Below, one piece after another: positions 10,601-19,619 of a DNA stretch of 64,000 nt. The DNA comes from Azohydromonas aeria (GTDB lineage: Bacteria; Pseudomonadota; Gammaproteobacteria; Burkholderiales; Burkholderiaceae_C). The notes beneath the pieces are model-generated. The model had not been told where the DNA came from and did no database searches. It was given only the letters and a program-made list of their open reading frames with translations. The position numbers were made by a program, and so were the translations under genes. How positions within the stretch are numbered: position 1 is the first letter of the stretch; every line of letters begins with the position of its first letter. The stretch is taken from assembly GCF_009760915.1 (NCBI RefSeq), contig NZ_VIDQ01000011.1, forward strand, positions 62,001 through 126,000. Direction: 5' to 3'.

Positions 10601-11337
10601 CCGCTCCCAAGGAACTTCCCCTCGCGTCGCTGCAGTTCTATGCCACGGCGCCCTACCCTTGCAGTTACCTGCCGAGCCGGCTGGCCCGCTCCCAGGTCGC
10701 AACGCCCAGCCACCTCATCCATGCCGACGCCTATTCCGAACTGGTGGCGCGCGGCTTCCGGCGCAGCGGGCTGTTCACCTACCGGCCTTACTGCGATGGC
10801 TGCCGCTCCTGCGTGCCGCTGCGGGTGCCGGTCCGCGAGTTCACACCCTCGCGCAGCCAGCGCCGCGCCTGGAAGGCCCATCAGGGCCTGGTGGCGCGCG
10901 TGCTGCGCCTGTGTTTCCTGCCCGAACACTACCAGCTCTACCTGCGCTACCAGTCCGGACGACACAGTGGCGGTGGCATGGACCACGACAGCGTGGACCA
11001 GTACACCCAGTTCCTGCTCCAGAGCCGCGTCAACTCGCGTCTGGTGGAATTCCGTGAACCCAGCGAATCTGGCCTGGGCGCCCTGAAGATGGTGTCGATC
11101 CTCGACGTGCTCAGTGACGGCCTGTCCGCCGTCTATACCTTCTACGAGCCCGACGACAGCGCCAGTTACGGTACCTACAACATCCTCTGGCAGATCGAGC
11201 AGACCCGCTTGCTGCGCCTGCCCTACCTTTACCTGGGCTACTGGATCGCTTCCAGTAACAAGATGGCCTACAAGGCCCAGTTCCGCCCGCACGAACTGCT
11301 GGTCGACGGACGCTGGCAGTCAGGTTCCGACAGCTGA
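10597..11337 (+). CDS. bpt: aspartate/glutamate leucyltransferase (Bpt, ATE family)
   Basis: Bpt resembles eukaryotic arginyl-transferase but moves Leu onto N-terminal Asp or Glu, widening the N-degron range. With GTG 10597 it has 246 residues. The N-terminal cysteine cluster [14 protein letters not shown] typical of ATE proteins is present, as is the C-terminal block [22 protein letters not shown]. The GTG overlaps the aat stop; the longer in-frame start at 10552 is inside aat and unlikely. With aat, clpS and clpA it completes the known bacterial N-degron set apart from ClpP. Confidence 0.95.
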   Translation: MTAPKELPLASLQFYATAPYPCSYLPSRLARSQVATPSHLIHADAYSELVARGFRRSGLFTYRPYCDGCRSCVPLRVPVREFTPSRSQRRAWKAHQGLVARVLRLCFLPEHYQLYLRYQSGRHSGGGMDHDSVDQYTQFLLQSRVNSRLVEFREPSESGLGALKMVSILDVLSDGLSAVYTFYEPDDSASYGTYNILWQIEQTRLLRLPYLYLGYWIASSNKMAYKAQFRPHELLVDGRWQSGSDS

Positions 11338-11493
11338 TTGCTTCTGGGTCCAAGTTCGACGTTGGGATGTCTTTTTTGTTTTACAGCCATGTATGTTGTT
11401 TAAATTGAAGCATGTCCGCGTCTCGGGTCTGTCACAGCTCCATACCCACAGCGCTGCTTGGCATCCGTCACCAGGCGGCCGGGGCCGTGCCCT
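11338..11493. other. AT-rich convergent intergenic stretch
   Basis: This 156-bp gap lies between the 3' ends of bpt and the leftward LysE gene. Its first half is clearly AT-richer than the flanks, with a T run near 11371-11376 and TTTAAATTGAAG near 11400. No strong stem precedes the T run, so it is not called a terminator. It marks the border between the N-degron genes and the catabolic island. Confidence 0.4.
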
Positions 11494-12108
11494 TTACACC
11501 CGCAGCATCCACGCAGCCGTGGCCACCAGCACCAGCGCCATGGCACGGTTGAACCACAGCAGGCGCCGCCCTTGCGCCAGCCAGCGCCGCAGCACGGAAC
11601 CCACGAGCGCATAGCTGAAGTTGCTGCTCCAGGCGAACACCACCATCACCACGCACACGATGGCCAAGCGCTGCCCCGGATTGGTCGCGGGCAACCCATG
11701 GGCGCTCGTCACCCAGCCGCCGGCCAGCGCCAGGGCCAGCATCCAGGCCTTGATGTTGAGGAACTGCAGTCCCACGCCCTGCCAGAAGCCGACGTCCAGA
11801 CGCCGCTCGTCCGCCTGCCCCAGTTGTGCCGAGTGCGACAGCTTCCAGGCCAGCCACAGCAGGTAGGCAATGCCACCCGCCTTGACCGCGCCCCGCGCCG
11901 CCGGCACCGCCAGCAGCAGCCCGCCCAGGCCCAGTCCGCACAGCAGCATCAGCAGTGTCCAGCCCACCGGGACGGCGGACACGAACACCAGCGCGCGGCG
12001 CAGCCCGAAGTTCACGGCCAGCGCGGTGGACAGCGTGGTGTTCGGCCCGGGCGTGAAGCTCATGGCCGTGGCCAGCGTCAGCAGGGCCACGAATTCATCT
12101 GCACTCAT
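11494..12108 (-). CDS. LysE/RhtB family amino-acid exporter
   Basis: A 204-residue inner-membrane protein of the LysE superfamily, exporters of amino acids or related small molecules. The N-terminal family signature SFTPGPNTTL is at about 17-26, and hydrophobic segments consistent with about six membrane helices follow. It is 44 bp downstream of the MaoC-like gene on the same strand and could be the last gene of the box transcript, but nothing in the protein points to an aromatic substrate. Confidence 0.87.
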   Translation of the reverse strand: MSADEFVALLTLATAMSFTPGPNTTLSTALAVNFGLRRALVFVSAVPVGWTLLMLLCGLGLGGLLLAVPAARGAVKAGGIAYLLWLAWKLSHSAQLGQADERRLDVGFWQGVGLQFLNIKAWMLALALAGGWVTSAHGLPATNPGQRLAIVCVVMVVFAWSSNFSYALVGSVLRRWLAQGRRLLWFNRAMALVLVATAAWMLRV

Positions 12109-12152
12109 CCGGTGCAGTCTATCGGGCGATCACGGCCTGCCGTCCGGCGCCC

Positions 12153-12596
12153 TCACCTGGTCGCCGCAAGGTTGAACAGGCTCGTCGCCTCCAGCTCCAG
12201 CGCCTGGCGTCCATCCTCATGCAGCAGTTCCCAGCGCCAGCGCAGCACGCCCAGGTCCGGCTTGCTCTGCGAACGCCGCACCTCCAGCACCGTGGCTTCC
12301 AGCCGCATGGGCTCGCCCGGCCGCACCGGGTTCGGCCACTTGACGTAGGCAATGCCCGGCGAGGCAAAGCTTTCCGACCCGTCCAGCGCCGCCACGCAGG
12401 CCAGGCGCATGGCCAGGCCACAGGTCTGCCAGCCGCTGGCAATGAGCCCCTTAAAGGGCCCGCGCTCGGCGGCGGCCGGATCGGTATGGAACCACTGCGG
12501 ATCCCAGGCTCGCGCGAACTCGACGATCTCCGCCTCGCTCAGCGCCACGGGCCCCGCCGTGATGCGCTGCCCCGCGTGGAACTCCGCGAACTTCAA
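12153..12596 (-). CDS. MaoC-like acyl-CoA dehydratase
   Basis: A hot-dog-fold protein of the MaoC family, (R)-specific enoyl-CoA hydratases acting on CoA thioesters. AWDPQWFHTDPAAA followed by GLIASGWQTCGLAMRL is the family's catalytic Asp/His region and central helix. TTG 12596 overlaps the stop of the preceding dehydrogenase (TTGA) and gives LKFAEFHAGQ, matching usual homologue starts (147 residues); ATG 12614 would add six residues and overlap more. The position suggests a role in the beta-oxidation-like lower box pathway, but the substrate is inferred only. Confidence 0.85.
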   Translation of the reverse strand: MKFAEFHAGQRITAGPVALSEAEIVEFARAWDPQWFHTDPAAAERGPFKGLIASGWQTCGLAMRLACVAALDGSESFASPGIAYVKWPNPVRPGEPMRLEATVLEVRRSQSKPDLGVLRWRWELLHEDGRQALELEATSLFNLAATR

Positions 12597-14140
12597 GCGC
12601 CACCCCCGATGCATTCCACCTCGTGCGTGCCCTGCCCCCAGGCGCGCAGGCGCAGTCCCGGGCTGACGCGGTAGCGTTCACCGCGGTAGTGCGCGTCCAG
12701 CGCATCGAGCAGCGCGATCACCGCCGCTGCGTCCCAGCCGCGCAGCCACTCGAAGGGCCCTTTCGGATAGTTCACGCCCAGCTTCATCGCCGCATCCGCC
12801 CCGGCTTCGTCGCACACGCCCTGGTGCACGGCGTCGGCCGCCTCGTTGATGAGCATGGCGATGGTGCGGGCCACCACCAGCCCCGGGGCATCCGCCAAGC
12901 GCTGCGCGGAAAAGCCCAGCGCCCGCAGCCAGCGCGGCGCCGCCTTGACCCAACCGGCCGAGGCTTGCACCGCCGGCGCCCACGCCAGCACCGCGCCCGG
13001 CTCGGCCGCCAGCGGCAGGTCGAACACCGCCACCTCCGACACCTCGCCCGCGCCCACCTGCGACGCGGGCCGCCCGTCGGTCAGCCGCAGCTGCGCGCCG
13101 TCGATTTCCAGTCCGACCCAGTCGCTGTCCGGGACCGGCTCGAAGCCGCGCCCCGCCGCCGCCAGCGCCGCGCCGATGCGCCGCGCCACCGCGCCGCGCC
13201 CGTGCAGGCTCAGGAGGGTCGCCGCCGGCAGCTCCACCGGCTCGAAGGCCGGCAACGCGGGTTTCACCGCCCCTTCGGCGTAGTCGTAGAAGCCGCGCCC
13301 CGACTTGCGGCCGAGCAGCCCGCCATCGACCAGCTCACGCTGCACCAGCGAGGGCACGAAGCGCTTGTCGAAGAAATTGGCCTCGAACACCGACTGCGTG
13401 ACGGAGAAGTTGGTGTCGTGCCCGATGAGGTCCATCAGCTCGCACGGCCCCATCCTGAAACCCGCCGCGCGCAGGCAGGCGTCCAGCAGCGCCGGCTCGG
13501 CGGCCCGCTCCTGCAGCAGCGCCAGCGTCTCGGCGTAGTACGGCCGCGCGATGCGGTTGACGATGAAACCCGGCGTCGAGCGCGCGTGCACCGGCACCTT
13601 GCCCCAGCGCTTCGACAGCTCGAAGATGGCCTGCGCCACGGCCGGCTCGGTCTGCAGCCCGGACACCACCTCGACCAGCTTCATCAGCGGCACCGGGTTG
13701 AAGAAGTGCATGCCCACCAGCCGCCCGGGCCGCTGCAGCCCGTTGGCAATGGCCGTGACGGAAATGGACGAGGTGTTGGTCGCCAGCACGCAGTCCGCAC
13801 CGACGATGCCTTCGAGCTGCCGGAACAGCGCGCGCTTCGCATCGAGCTTCTCGACCACTGCCTCCACCACCAGCCGCGCCGTGGCGGCGGCGTCGAGCGA
13901 GGCCACCGGCTCGATGCGCGCCAGCGCCTGCCTCACCGCCTCGCCCGTCAGCTTGCCCCTGGCCACCAGCGCCTCCAGGCTGGCGGCGAGCTGGTCCCGG
14001 GCCTGCGCCGCCGCGCCCTCGCGCAGGTCGAACAGAAACACCCGGTGCCCGGCCTGTGCCGCCACCTGCGCGATGCCCGCGCCCATGATCCCCGCGCCCA
14101 CCACCAGCAGCGGCGCGTCCTGCAGCGAATCGACGTTCAT
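12593..14140 (-). CDS. 3-hydroxyacyl-CoA dehydrogenase (PaaH-like)
   Basis: A 515-residue NAD-dependent dehydrogenase. The N-terminal Rossmann motif GAGIMGAGIAQVAAQAG is followed by NTSSISVTAIA, HFFNPVPLMKLVEVV (catalytic His) and the C-terminal dimer domain ending in GRKSGRGFYDYAEG near residue 290; a second dimerisation-like half fills the rest, as in PaaH of phenylacetate catabolism. In a box cluster the expected reaction is 3-hydroxyadipyl-CoA to 3-oxoadipyl-CoA. It is 21 bp after the enoyl-CoA hydratase and overlaps the MaoC-like gene. Confidence 0.93.
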   Translation of the reverse strand: MNVDSLQDAPLLVVGAGIMGAGIAQVAAQAGHRVFLFDLREGAAAQARDQLAASLEALVARGKLTGEAVRQALARIEPVASLDAAATARLVVEAVVEKLDAKRALFRQLEGIVGADCVLATNTSSISVTAIANGLQRPGRLVGMHFFNPVPLMKLVEVVSGLQTEPAVAQAIFELSKRWGKVPVHARSTPGFIVNRIARPYYAETLALLQERAAEPALLDACLRAAGFRMGPCELMDLIGHDTNFSVTQSVFEANFFDKRFVPSLVQRELVDGGLLGRKSGRGFYDYAEGAVKPALPAFEPVELPAATLLSLHGRGAVARRIGAALAAAGRGFEPVPDSDWVGLEIDGAQLRLTDGRPASQVGAGEVSEVAVFDLPLAAEPGAVLAWAPAVQASAGWVKAAPRWLRALGFSAQRLADAPGLVVARTIAMLINEAADAVHQGVCDEAGADAAMKLGVNYPKGPFEWLRGWDAAAVIALLDALDAHYRGERYRVSPGLRLRAWGQGTHEVECIGGGA

Positions 14141-14161
14141 GCCCTGACTTTCATGCTGTCT

Positions 14162-14941
14162 TCACTCCTTCGGCATCCAGTGCGGCGGGCGCTTGGCCAG
14201 GAAGGCATCGAAACCCTCGCGCGCCTCGGCCGTGGCGCGCACGCGCGCGATGGTCTGCGCCGTGAGCTCGCGCACGTCCTCCGTAATCGGCCCGACCTGG
14301 AGCTGTGCGAACAGCCGCTTGATCTCGCCCTGGGCCTGCGGCCCGCCCACCAGCAGCTCGGCCGACACGGCGTCCACGGCGCTGTCGAGCCCGTCCAGCG
14401 GCACCACCTTCTGCACCAAGCCGATGTCCAGCGCCTCCTGCGCGCCGATGCGGCTGGTGGTCAGCGCCAGCCGCAGTGCCTGGCGCTTGCCCACGGCGTT
14501 GACCACGTACGGCCCGATCACGGCGGGCAGGATGCCGAACCTGGCCTCGCTCACCGCGAACTTCGCATCCTCCCCGGCGACGGCGATGTCGCAGGCACAG
14601 GCCAAGCCCACGCCGCCGCCCAGCGCCACGCCCTGGACGCGCGCGATGGTCGGCTTCGGGCACTGCTGGATGGCGGCGAGCATGCCGGCAAAGCGGCGCG
14701 CGTCCTGCAGGTTCCACGCCTGCGTGGCGGCGCTGGCGCGCTGCATCCACTGCAGGTCGGCCCCCGCGCTGAAGGCCTTGCCCGCACCTTCCAGCACGAT
14801 CACCCGCACGGCCGCGTCCCCGGACAGCTGCGTGAAAGCCTCGTGCAGCGCCGCGATCATGCTTTCGTCGAAAGCGTTGAACACCTCCGGCCGGTTCATG
14901 CGCACGCGCGCCACGGCACCGCGCTCGACGACGACGCTCAT
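14162..14941 (-). CDS. enoyl-CoA hydratase/isomerase family protein
   Basis: A 259-residue crotonase. The oxyanion-hole segments are AFSAGADLQWMQRA and GVALGGGVGLACACD, and SEARFGILPAVIGPYV is the third conserved block. GADLQWM and the third block also recall methylglutaconyl-CoA hydratase (LiuC), so substrate assignment is uncertain. In this context it may hydrate or isomerise dehydroadipyl-CoA formed after BoxC. It begins one base after the boxA stop, so it is part of the boxCBA transcript. Confidence 0.92.
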   Translation of the reverse strand: MSVVVERGAVARVRMNRPEVFNAFDESMIAALHEAFTQLSGDAAVRVIVLEGAGKAFSAGADLQWMQRASAATQAWNLQDARRFAGMLAAIQQCPKPTIARVQGVALGGGVGLACACDIAVAGEDAKFAVSEARFGILPAVIGPYVVNAVGKRQALRLALTTSRIGAQEALDIGLVQKVVPLDGLDSAVDAVSAELLVGGPQAQGEIKRLFAQLQVGPITEDVRELTAQTIARVRATAEAREGFDAFLAKRPPHWMPKE

Positions 14942-14942
14942 G

Positions 14943-16184
14943 TCAGTAGGTCTCCAGGTGCAGCCGGCCTTCGCGCTTGAGCTGCTGGTGCAGCGCCGGC
15001 CAGTCCAGCTCGTGGCGCTGCGCCACCTCGCGCAGCACCTCCAGCACGCCCGCCTCCATGCCCTTCAGGCCGCAGACGTAGAAATAGGTGTTCGGGTCCC
15101 GCAGCAACGCGGCCAGGTCGGCGGCGCGCTCGCGCATTGAATCCTGTACGTAGCGTCGCGGCTGCCCGGGCGTGCGCGAGAAGGCGAAGTTGATGTCGAT
15201 GAAGTCCTTGGGCAGGTTCATCAGCGGACCGAAGTACGGCAGCTCCTGCTGCGTGCGCGCGCCGAAGAAGAGCATCAGCTTTCCGCCCTCTCCCTTGCCG
15301 CGGCGGCGGCGGCGGCGCTCGGTCATGGCGCGCATCGGCGCGCTGCCGGTGCCGGTGCAGATCATCACCAGGTGGCTGCCGGCATGGTTGGGCATCAGGA
15401 AGCTGGCGCCGAAGGGGCCGATCACCTGCACCGTGTCGCCCTTCTTCAGGTCGCACAGGTAGTTCGAGGCCACGCCGCGCACCGGCCGGCCCTGGTGGTC
15501 CTCGGTGACGCGCTTCACCGTGAGGGACACGTTGTTGTAGCCGGGGCGCTCGCCGTCGCGCGGGCTGGCGATGGAGTACTGGCGCGCGTGGTGCGGCCGC
15601 CCGTTGGCGTCCACGCCCGGCGGCAGGATGCCCAGCGACTGCCCTTCCAGCACCGGGAACGGTTGCGGGCCGAAGTCCAGCACGATGTGGTGCGTGTCGC
15701 TGTCGGTGCCCAGCTCCGTGACGCGGTAGTTGCCCGCCACGGTGGCCGTCACCGGGTTCTTGTGCCCATAGAGGTTGACGTAGGGATGCGACGCCGACCA
15801 CGGCGGCACCTGCGCGCCGTTGACCGCGTCGGACAGCGGGCTTTCGACCGCGGCCTGCGCCTGCACCTGCGGCCCCGCCGCCTCGGCCGCGGTATCGGTG
15901 ACCAGTCCCAGCGCCTTCTCTCCGGGCAGCTCTTCCCAGCCGAACTGCTCCTCCAGCGAGTACGCCTCCAGCCGCAGCACCGTGCGCCAGTTGTCGATGG
16001 CGCCGGTCGGGCACGGCGGCACGCAGGCCATGCACGCGTTGCACTTGCCCGCGTCCACGACGTAGTTCGTGCCGTCGTGCGTGATGGCGTCGATCGGGCA
16101 GGTCTCTTCGCAGGTGTTGCAGCGGATGCAGATCTCGGGGTCGATCAGGTGCTGCTTGAGCACCTCGGGCAGCGGGGCGTTCAC
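14943..16184 (-). CDS. boxA: benzoyl-CoA 2,3-epoxidase, reductase component BoxA
   Basis: BoxA passes electrons from NADPH to the epoxidase BoxB. The GTG start at 16184 gives 413 residues; the longer frame runs antiparallel into boxB sequence and is not credible. Two [4Fe-4S] motifs lie at C19/C22/C25/C29 and C48/C51/C54/C58. A ferredoxin-NADP reductase-like half follows, with a [15 protein letters not shown] flavin segment, [14 protein letters not shown] nucleotide site and a C-terminal [14 protein letters not shown] block. It is 14 bp downstream of boxB. Confidence 0.97.
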   Translation of the reverse strand: MNAPLPEVLKQHLIDPEICIRCNTCEETCPIDAITHDGTNYVVDAGKCNACMACVPPCPTGAIDNWRTVLRLEAYSLEEQFGWEELPGEKALGLVTDTAAEAAGPQVQAQAAVESPLSDAVNGAQVPPWSASHPYVNLYGHKNPVTATVAGNYRVTELGTDSDTHHIVLDFGPQPFPVLEGQSLGILPPGVDANGRPHHARQYSIASPRDGERPGYNNVSLTVKRVTEDHQGRPVRGVASNYLCDLKKGDTVQVIGPFGASFLMPNHAGSHLVMICTGTGSAPMRAMTERRRRRRGKGEGGKLMLFFGARTQQELPYFGPLMNLPKDFIDINFAFSRTPGQPRRYVQDSMRERAADLAALLRDPNTYFYVCGLKGMEAGVLEVLREVAQRHELDWPALHQQLKREGRLHLETY

Positions 16185-16198
16185 GGTCGGTTCCGCCT

Positions 16199-17638
16199 TC
16201 AGTTGAAGCGCACGTACTCGAAGTCGATGGGCCGGCGGTTGATGCCCATGACCGGCGGCGCGATCCAGTTGGCGAACTTGCCGGGATCGACCACCCGGCC
16301 CATCAGCGAGGCGACGAAGGCACGGTCCTCGGCGCTGGGCAGCCAGTTCTTCTCCTGCGCCGCCCATTCCTCGCCGCTGACCACGCGCCCATCCGGCGTG
16401 ACGTTGGCGCCGGCGAGCGAGCCGATCCTGCGGTTGAAGGCCTTGTGCGGCGCCACCAGCCGGAACGGGATGCCGGCCTTCTCGATGACCTTGTTCCAGC
16501 GGTTCACGCCGCCGATCGAGTCCTTGATGTAGTCGTCGCGCAGCACCTCGTTGAGCGCGTTGAGCATCGGCACCTCGCGCTCGACCAGCTGGCCGCCGGA
16601 CCCGTTCTTCTCCACGCCCAGCACCTTGTAGGTGCGGCCGTGCAGCCGGTGGTCGTCCTCGCGCTTGGTCTCCTCGAACCGGCCCTTCAACCCCGAGTTG
16701 TAGAAGATGGCCGCGTTGCTCGACTCGTCGGCGCCGAACAGGTCGATGGTCACGCTGAAGTGGAAGTTCAGGTAGCGCTGGATCGTCGGCAGGTCGATCA
16801 CGCCGGCGGCGCGGATCTTCGCCGGGTCGTCGGTCTTGAGCTGGTTCATCACCTCGCAGGTGCGGGCGATCACGCGCGACACGCCGGACTCGCCCACGAA
16901 CATGTGGTGCGCTTCTTCCGTCAGCATGAACTTGGTCGTGCGCGCCAGCGGGTCGAAGCCGCTTTCAGCCAGCGCGCACAGCTGGAACTTGCCGTCGCGG
17001 TCGGTGAAGTACGTGAACATGTAGAACGACAGCCAGTCCGGGGTCTTCTCGTTGAAGGCGCCCAGGATGCGCGGGTTGTCGGCATCGCCCGAATGCCGCT
17101 CCAGCATCGCGTCGGCCTCCTCGCGACCGTCGCGGCCGAAGTACTTGTGCAGCAGGTACACCATGGCCCAGAGGTGGCGGCCCTCCTCCACGTTGACCTG
17201 GAACAGGTTGCGCAGGTCGTACTGCGACGGCGCGGTGAGCCCCAGGTGGCGCTGCTGCTCCACGGAAGCGGGCTCGGTGTCGCCCTGCGTCACGATGATG
17301 CGGCGCAGGTTGGCGCGGTGCTCGCCGGGCACGTCCTGCCAGGCTGCCTCGCCCTTGTGCTCGCCGAAGTTGACCTGGCGGCCCGCCTCCTGCGGGTTCA
17401 GGAAGATGCCCCAGCGATAGTCCGGCATCTTCACGTGCCCGAACTGCGCCCAGCCCTGCGGATCGACGCTGACCGCCGTGCGCAGGTACACGTCGAAGTT
17501 CTGCGAGCCGTCCGGGCCCAGGTCGCTCCACCACTGCAGGTAGTTGGGCTGCCAGTGTTCGAGTGCGCGCTGCAGCGTCTTGTCCTCGGACAGGTTGACG
17601 TTGTTGGGGATCTTCTCGCTGTAGTTGATGGCGGACAT
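16199..17638 (-). CDS. boxB: benzoyl-CoA 2,3-epoxidase, oxygenase component BoxB
   Basis: BoxB is a di-iron enzyme that epoxidises benzoyl-CoA with O2, the first step of aerobic hybrid benzoate degradation. The 479-residue product has the expected length and the carboxylate/His segments [13 protein letters not shown] and LTEEAHHMF, which supply the iron ligands in the ferritin-like core. A GGAGA ribosome site precedes the ATG. A 160-bp gap with a REP-like pair separates it from boxC upstream. Confidence 0.97.
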   Translation of the reverse strand: MSAINYSEKIPNNVNLSEDKTLQRALEHWQPNYLQWWSDLGPDGSQNFDVYLRTAVSVDPQGWAQFGHVKMPDYRWGIFLNPQEAGRQVNFGEHKGEAAWQDVPGEHRANLRRIIVTQGDTEPASVEQQRHLGLTAPSQYDLRNLFQVNVEEGRHLWAMVYLLHKYFGRDGREEADAMLERHSGDADNPRILGAFNEKTPDWLSFYMFTYFTDRDGKFQLCALAESGFDPLARTTKFMLTEEAHHMFVGESGVSRVIARTCEVMNQLKTDDPAKIRAAGVIDLPTIQRYLNFHFSVTIDLFGADESSNAAIFYNSGLKGRFEETKREDDHRLHGRTYKVLGVEKNGSGGQLVEREVPMLNALNEVLRDDYIKDSIGGVNRWNKVIEKAGIPFRLVAPHKAFNRRIGSLAGANVTPDGRVVSGEEWAAQEKNWLPSAEDRAFVASLMGRVVDPGKFANWIAPPVMGINRRPIDFEYVRFN

Positions 17639-17670
17639 GGCGGTGTCTCCTGAGATGTCGTGATCCGTAT

Positions 17671-17767
17671 CCCGTTCGTCCCGAGGTATCGAAGAATGAA
17701 CGGCCCTGACCGGTATGCAGCCAACCGAGCCTGTCGGATTCGGCCTTCGATACCTCAGTCCGAACGG
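17671..17767. repeat. REP-like inverted element pair between boxC and boxB
   Basis: Two imperfect copies of one element face each other here. The right-facing copy is 17671-17703, with CGTTCGTC, core GAGGTATCGA and a TGAACGG end. The inverted copy is 17728-17767, with core TCGATACCTC and flanks AGCCTGTCGGATTC and CGAACGG. The same core and the GAATCCGGCAGGCT flank recur three times at 39792-39961. In RNA each unit can form a hairpin, which may protect or attenuate message between boxC and boxBA. Confidence 0.85.
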
Positions 17768-17798
17768 ACCAAGGTGCTGGGACTCATGGCGATGCTCC

Positions 17799-19469
17799 TC
17801 AAACGCGGTTCAGGTCGAACTGCGCCTTCTCGCCCTTGCCGTAGACCTTGAGCGCGCCCTTGTCGCCCACGGCGTTGGGGCGCTGGAAGATCCAGTTCTG
17901 CCAGGCGGTGAGCCGGCCGAAGACGCGCGTGATCATGGTCTCCGGGCCGTTGAAGCGCAGATTGGCCTCCATGCCCGTGAGTGCGTCGGGCGACATCGCG
18001 GCGCGCTCCTCGATGGCCAGGCGCACCTCGTCGGCCCAGTCGATGTCGTCGGGGTTCGACGTCACCAGCCCCAGCGCGAAGGCGGCGTCGGCGTCCAGCG
18101 GCTGCCCCAGTTGCGCGCGCACCGCCTCCAGCGCCGGCGCTTCGTCGTAGAAGCGGCGGCCCAGGCGCGACTGGTTCGTCGCCATCGGGAACAGGCCGAA
18201 ATTGGATTCGGTGACGGTGAGCTTCGGCGCCGCCGCCTCGTCGTCCGGCAGCGCCAGCATGTAGCTGCGGTCCGCCGCCAGCGCCAGCTCCAGCAGCGGC
18301 CCGGCGAAGCACGAGCCCGGCTCGATCAGCGCGAACAGCGTGCGGGACGAGACGTCCAGCCGCGAGAACACCCGGCGCAGCAGCCCGGTGGTCTCGCGCA
18401 CCAGCCAGTGGCCCTGGTTCGCCTGCAGCACCGCGTCGGCATCGAGCACGGCCTGCGTGTCACCGGCGGTCTTGAGCAGCCAGGTGCCGATCTCCGGCTC
18501 GTTGGTGCGCATGGACAGGATCGCGTCGTCGATTTCGCGCGCCACCTGCAGCGGCCACCAGGCCACGCCCGCGGCCTCGATGGCCGCCACGTCGGCCGGC
18601 TGCGCGCCTTCGGGCGCCTTGACGGTGAAGGTCGCGGCGCGCCGGGCGCGGTCGATCTCCACCGTGACGCAGCCGTAGCGCAGCGCGTCGGCCTCGATCA
18701 CGCGCTGCAGCGGCGTGAGCTGCACGCCGCGGGCCTCGGCCGGACGGTCGCTCTGCTCAGCCAGCTGCCGCGCCCGCTCGTGCACGCGCTGCGCGAACTG
18801 CGCGGGCTTCACCACCTCGTCCACCAGGCGCCAGTCCTTGGCCTTCTTGCCGCGCACGCCCTCGGTGGTGGTGCAGAAGATGTCGGCCAGGTCGTGGCGC
18901 ACCTTGCGCTTGTCGGTGACGCGCGTGAGTCCGCCCGTGCCTGGCAGCACGCCCAGCAGCGGCACCTCGGGCAGGCTCACCGCCGAGGAGCGGTCATCGA
19001 CCAGGATGATCTCGTCGCAGGCCAGCGCCAGCTCGTAGCCGCCGCCGGCGCAGGCACCGTTCACAGCGGCAATGAACTTCAGCCCCGAATGGGCGCTGGA
19101 ATCCTCCATGCCGTTGCGGGTCTCGTTGGTGAACTTGCAGAAGTTCACCTTCCAGGCATGGCTGGAGACGCCCAGCATGAAGATGTTGGCCCCGGAGCAG
19201 AAGATGCGCTCCCTGGCGCTGGTCACGATGACGCTGCGCACCTCCGGGTGCTCGAAGCGGATGCGGTTGAGCGCATCGTTGAGCTCGATATCGACCCCGA
19301 GGTCGTAGCTGTTGAGCTTGAGCTTGTAGCCCGGGCGCAGCCCGCCGTTCTCGTCGATGTCCAGCGTCAGCGTGGCAATGGCGCCCTCGGTGCGCAGCGA
19401 CCAGTGCCGGTAGCGCGACGGCTCGGTCTGGTAGTCCACGCGGGCGGTGTTGTCGGCCACAGCAGTCAT
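17799..19469 (-). CDS. boxC: 2,3-epoxybenzoyl-CoA dihydrolase BoxC
   Basis: BoxC hydrolytically opens the epoxidised ring to 3,4-dehydroadipyl-CoA semialdehyde plus formate. ATG 19469 gives 556 residues starting MTAVADNTARVDYQTEPSRY, the usual length; the extra 29 upstream residues run through promoter DNA and were dropped. It is an enlarged crotonase: FCSGANIFMLG and NGACAGGGYELALACD form the oxyanion region, and LPEVPLLGVLPGTGGLTRV is the third crotonase block. It is the first structural gene of the leftward operon, behind a good sigma70 promoter and three TGCA-type sites. Confidence 0.97.
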   Translation of the reverse strand: MTAVADNTARVDYQTEPSRYRHWSLRTEGAIATLTLDIDENGGLRPGYKLKLNSYDLGVDIELNDALNRIRFEHPEVRSVIVTSARERIFCSGANIFMLGVSSHAWKVNFCKFTNETRNGMEDSSAHSGLKFIAAVNGACAGGGYELALACDEIILVDDRSSAVSLPEVPLLGVLPGTGGLTRVTDKRKVRHDLADIFCTTTEGVRGKKAKDWRLVDEVVKPAQFAQRVHERARQLAEQSDRPAEARGVQLTPLQRVIEADALRYGCVTVEIDRARRAATFTVKAPEGAQPADVAAIEAAGVAWWPLQVAREIDDAILSMRTNEPEIGTWLLKTAGDTQAVLDADAVLQANQGHWLVRETTGLLRRVFSRLDVSSRTLFALIEPGSCFAGPLLELALAADRSYMLALPDDEAAAPKLTVTESNFGLFPMATNQSRLGRRFYDEAPALEAVRAQLGQPLDADAAFALGLVTSNPDDIDWADEVRLAIEERAAMSPDALTGMEANLRFNGPETMITRVFGRLTAWQNWIFQRPNAVGDKGALKVYGKGEKAQFDLNRV

Positions 19470-19499
19470 CTCGTCTCCTCGGCACTCCGTTTCCGGAAG

Positions 19500-19513
19500 T
19501 GCATCATCGTGCA
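19500..19513. promoter_or_regulatory. candidate BoxR operator 1 (TGCA-N6-TGCA)
   Basis: TGCATCATCGTGCA is an exact TGCA-N6-TGCA. It lies between the inferred boxC transcription start and the boxC ATG at 19469. A repressor here would sit in the early transcribed region. Confidence 0.6.
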
Positions 19514-19525
19514 GAACTGATGTTC

Positions 19526-19539
19526 GGCATGATAGTGCA
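19526..19539. promoter_or_regulatory. candidate BoxR operator 2, over the boxC -10
   Basis: GGCATGATAGTGCA fits TGCA-N6-TGCA with one mismatch in the first half-site. It covers the -10 box of the leftward boxC promoter, the position expected for repression by blocking RNA polymerase. Confidence 0.55.
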
Positions 19540-19556
19540 GCAAACCAACAGGTCAA
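19529..19556 (-). promoter_or_regulatory. boxC promoter (sigma70-like)
   Basis: On the minus strand TTGACC (19556-19551) is followed, after 16 bases, by TATCAT (19534-19529). Both match the consensus well. The start of transcription would fall near 19522, leaving a leader of about 50 bases before the boxC ATG. Confidence 0.65.
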
Positions 19557-19565
19557 CCCGCCAAA

Positions 19566-19579
19566 AGCACTTTAGTGCA
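19566..19579. promoter_or_regulatory. candidate BoxR operator 3, upstream of the boxC -35
   Basis: AGCACTTTAGTGCA fits TGCA-N6-TGCA with one half-site mismatch and shares the CTTTAG spacer with the site at 20596. It lies just upstream of the boxC -35 and downstream of the boxR stop. Confidence 0.55.
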
Positions 19580-19619
19580 TGTCACCGGGAAAACACCGAG
19601 CAGCGGCTGATGTCCCCGC

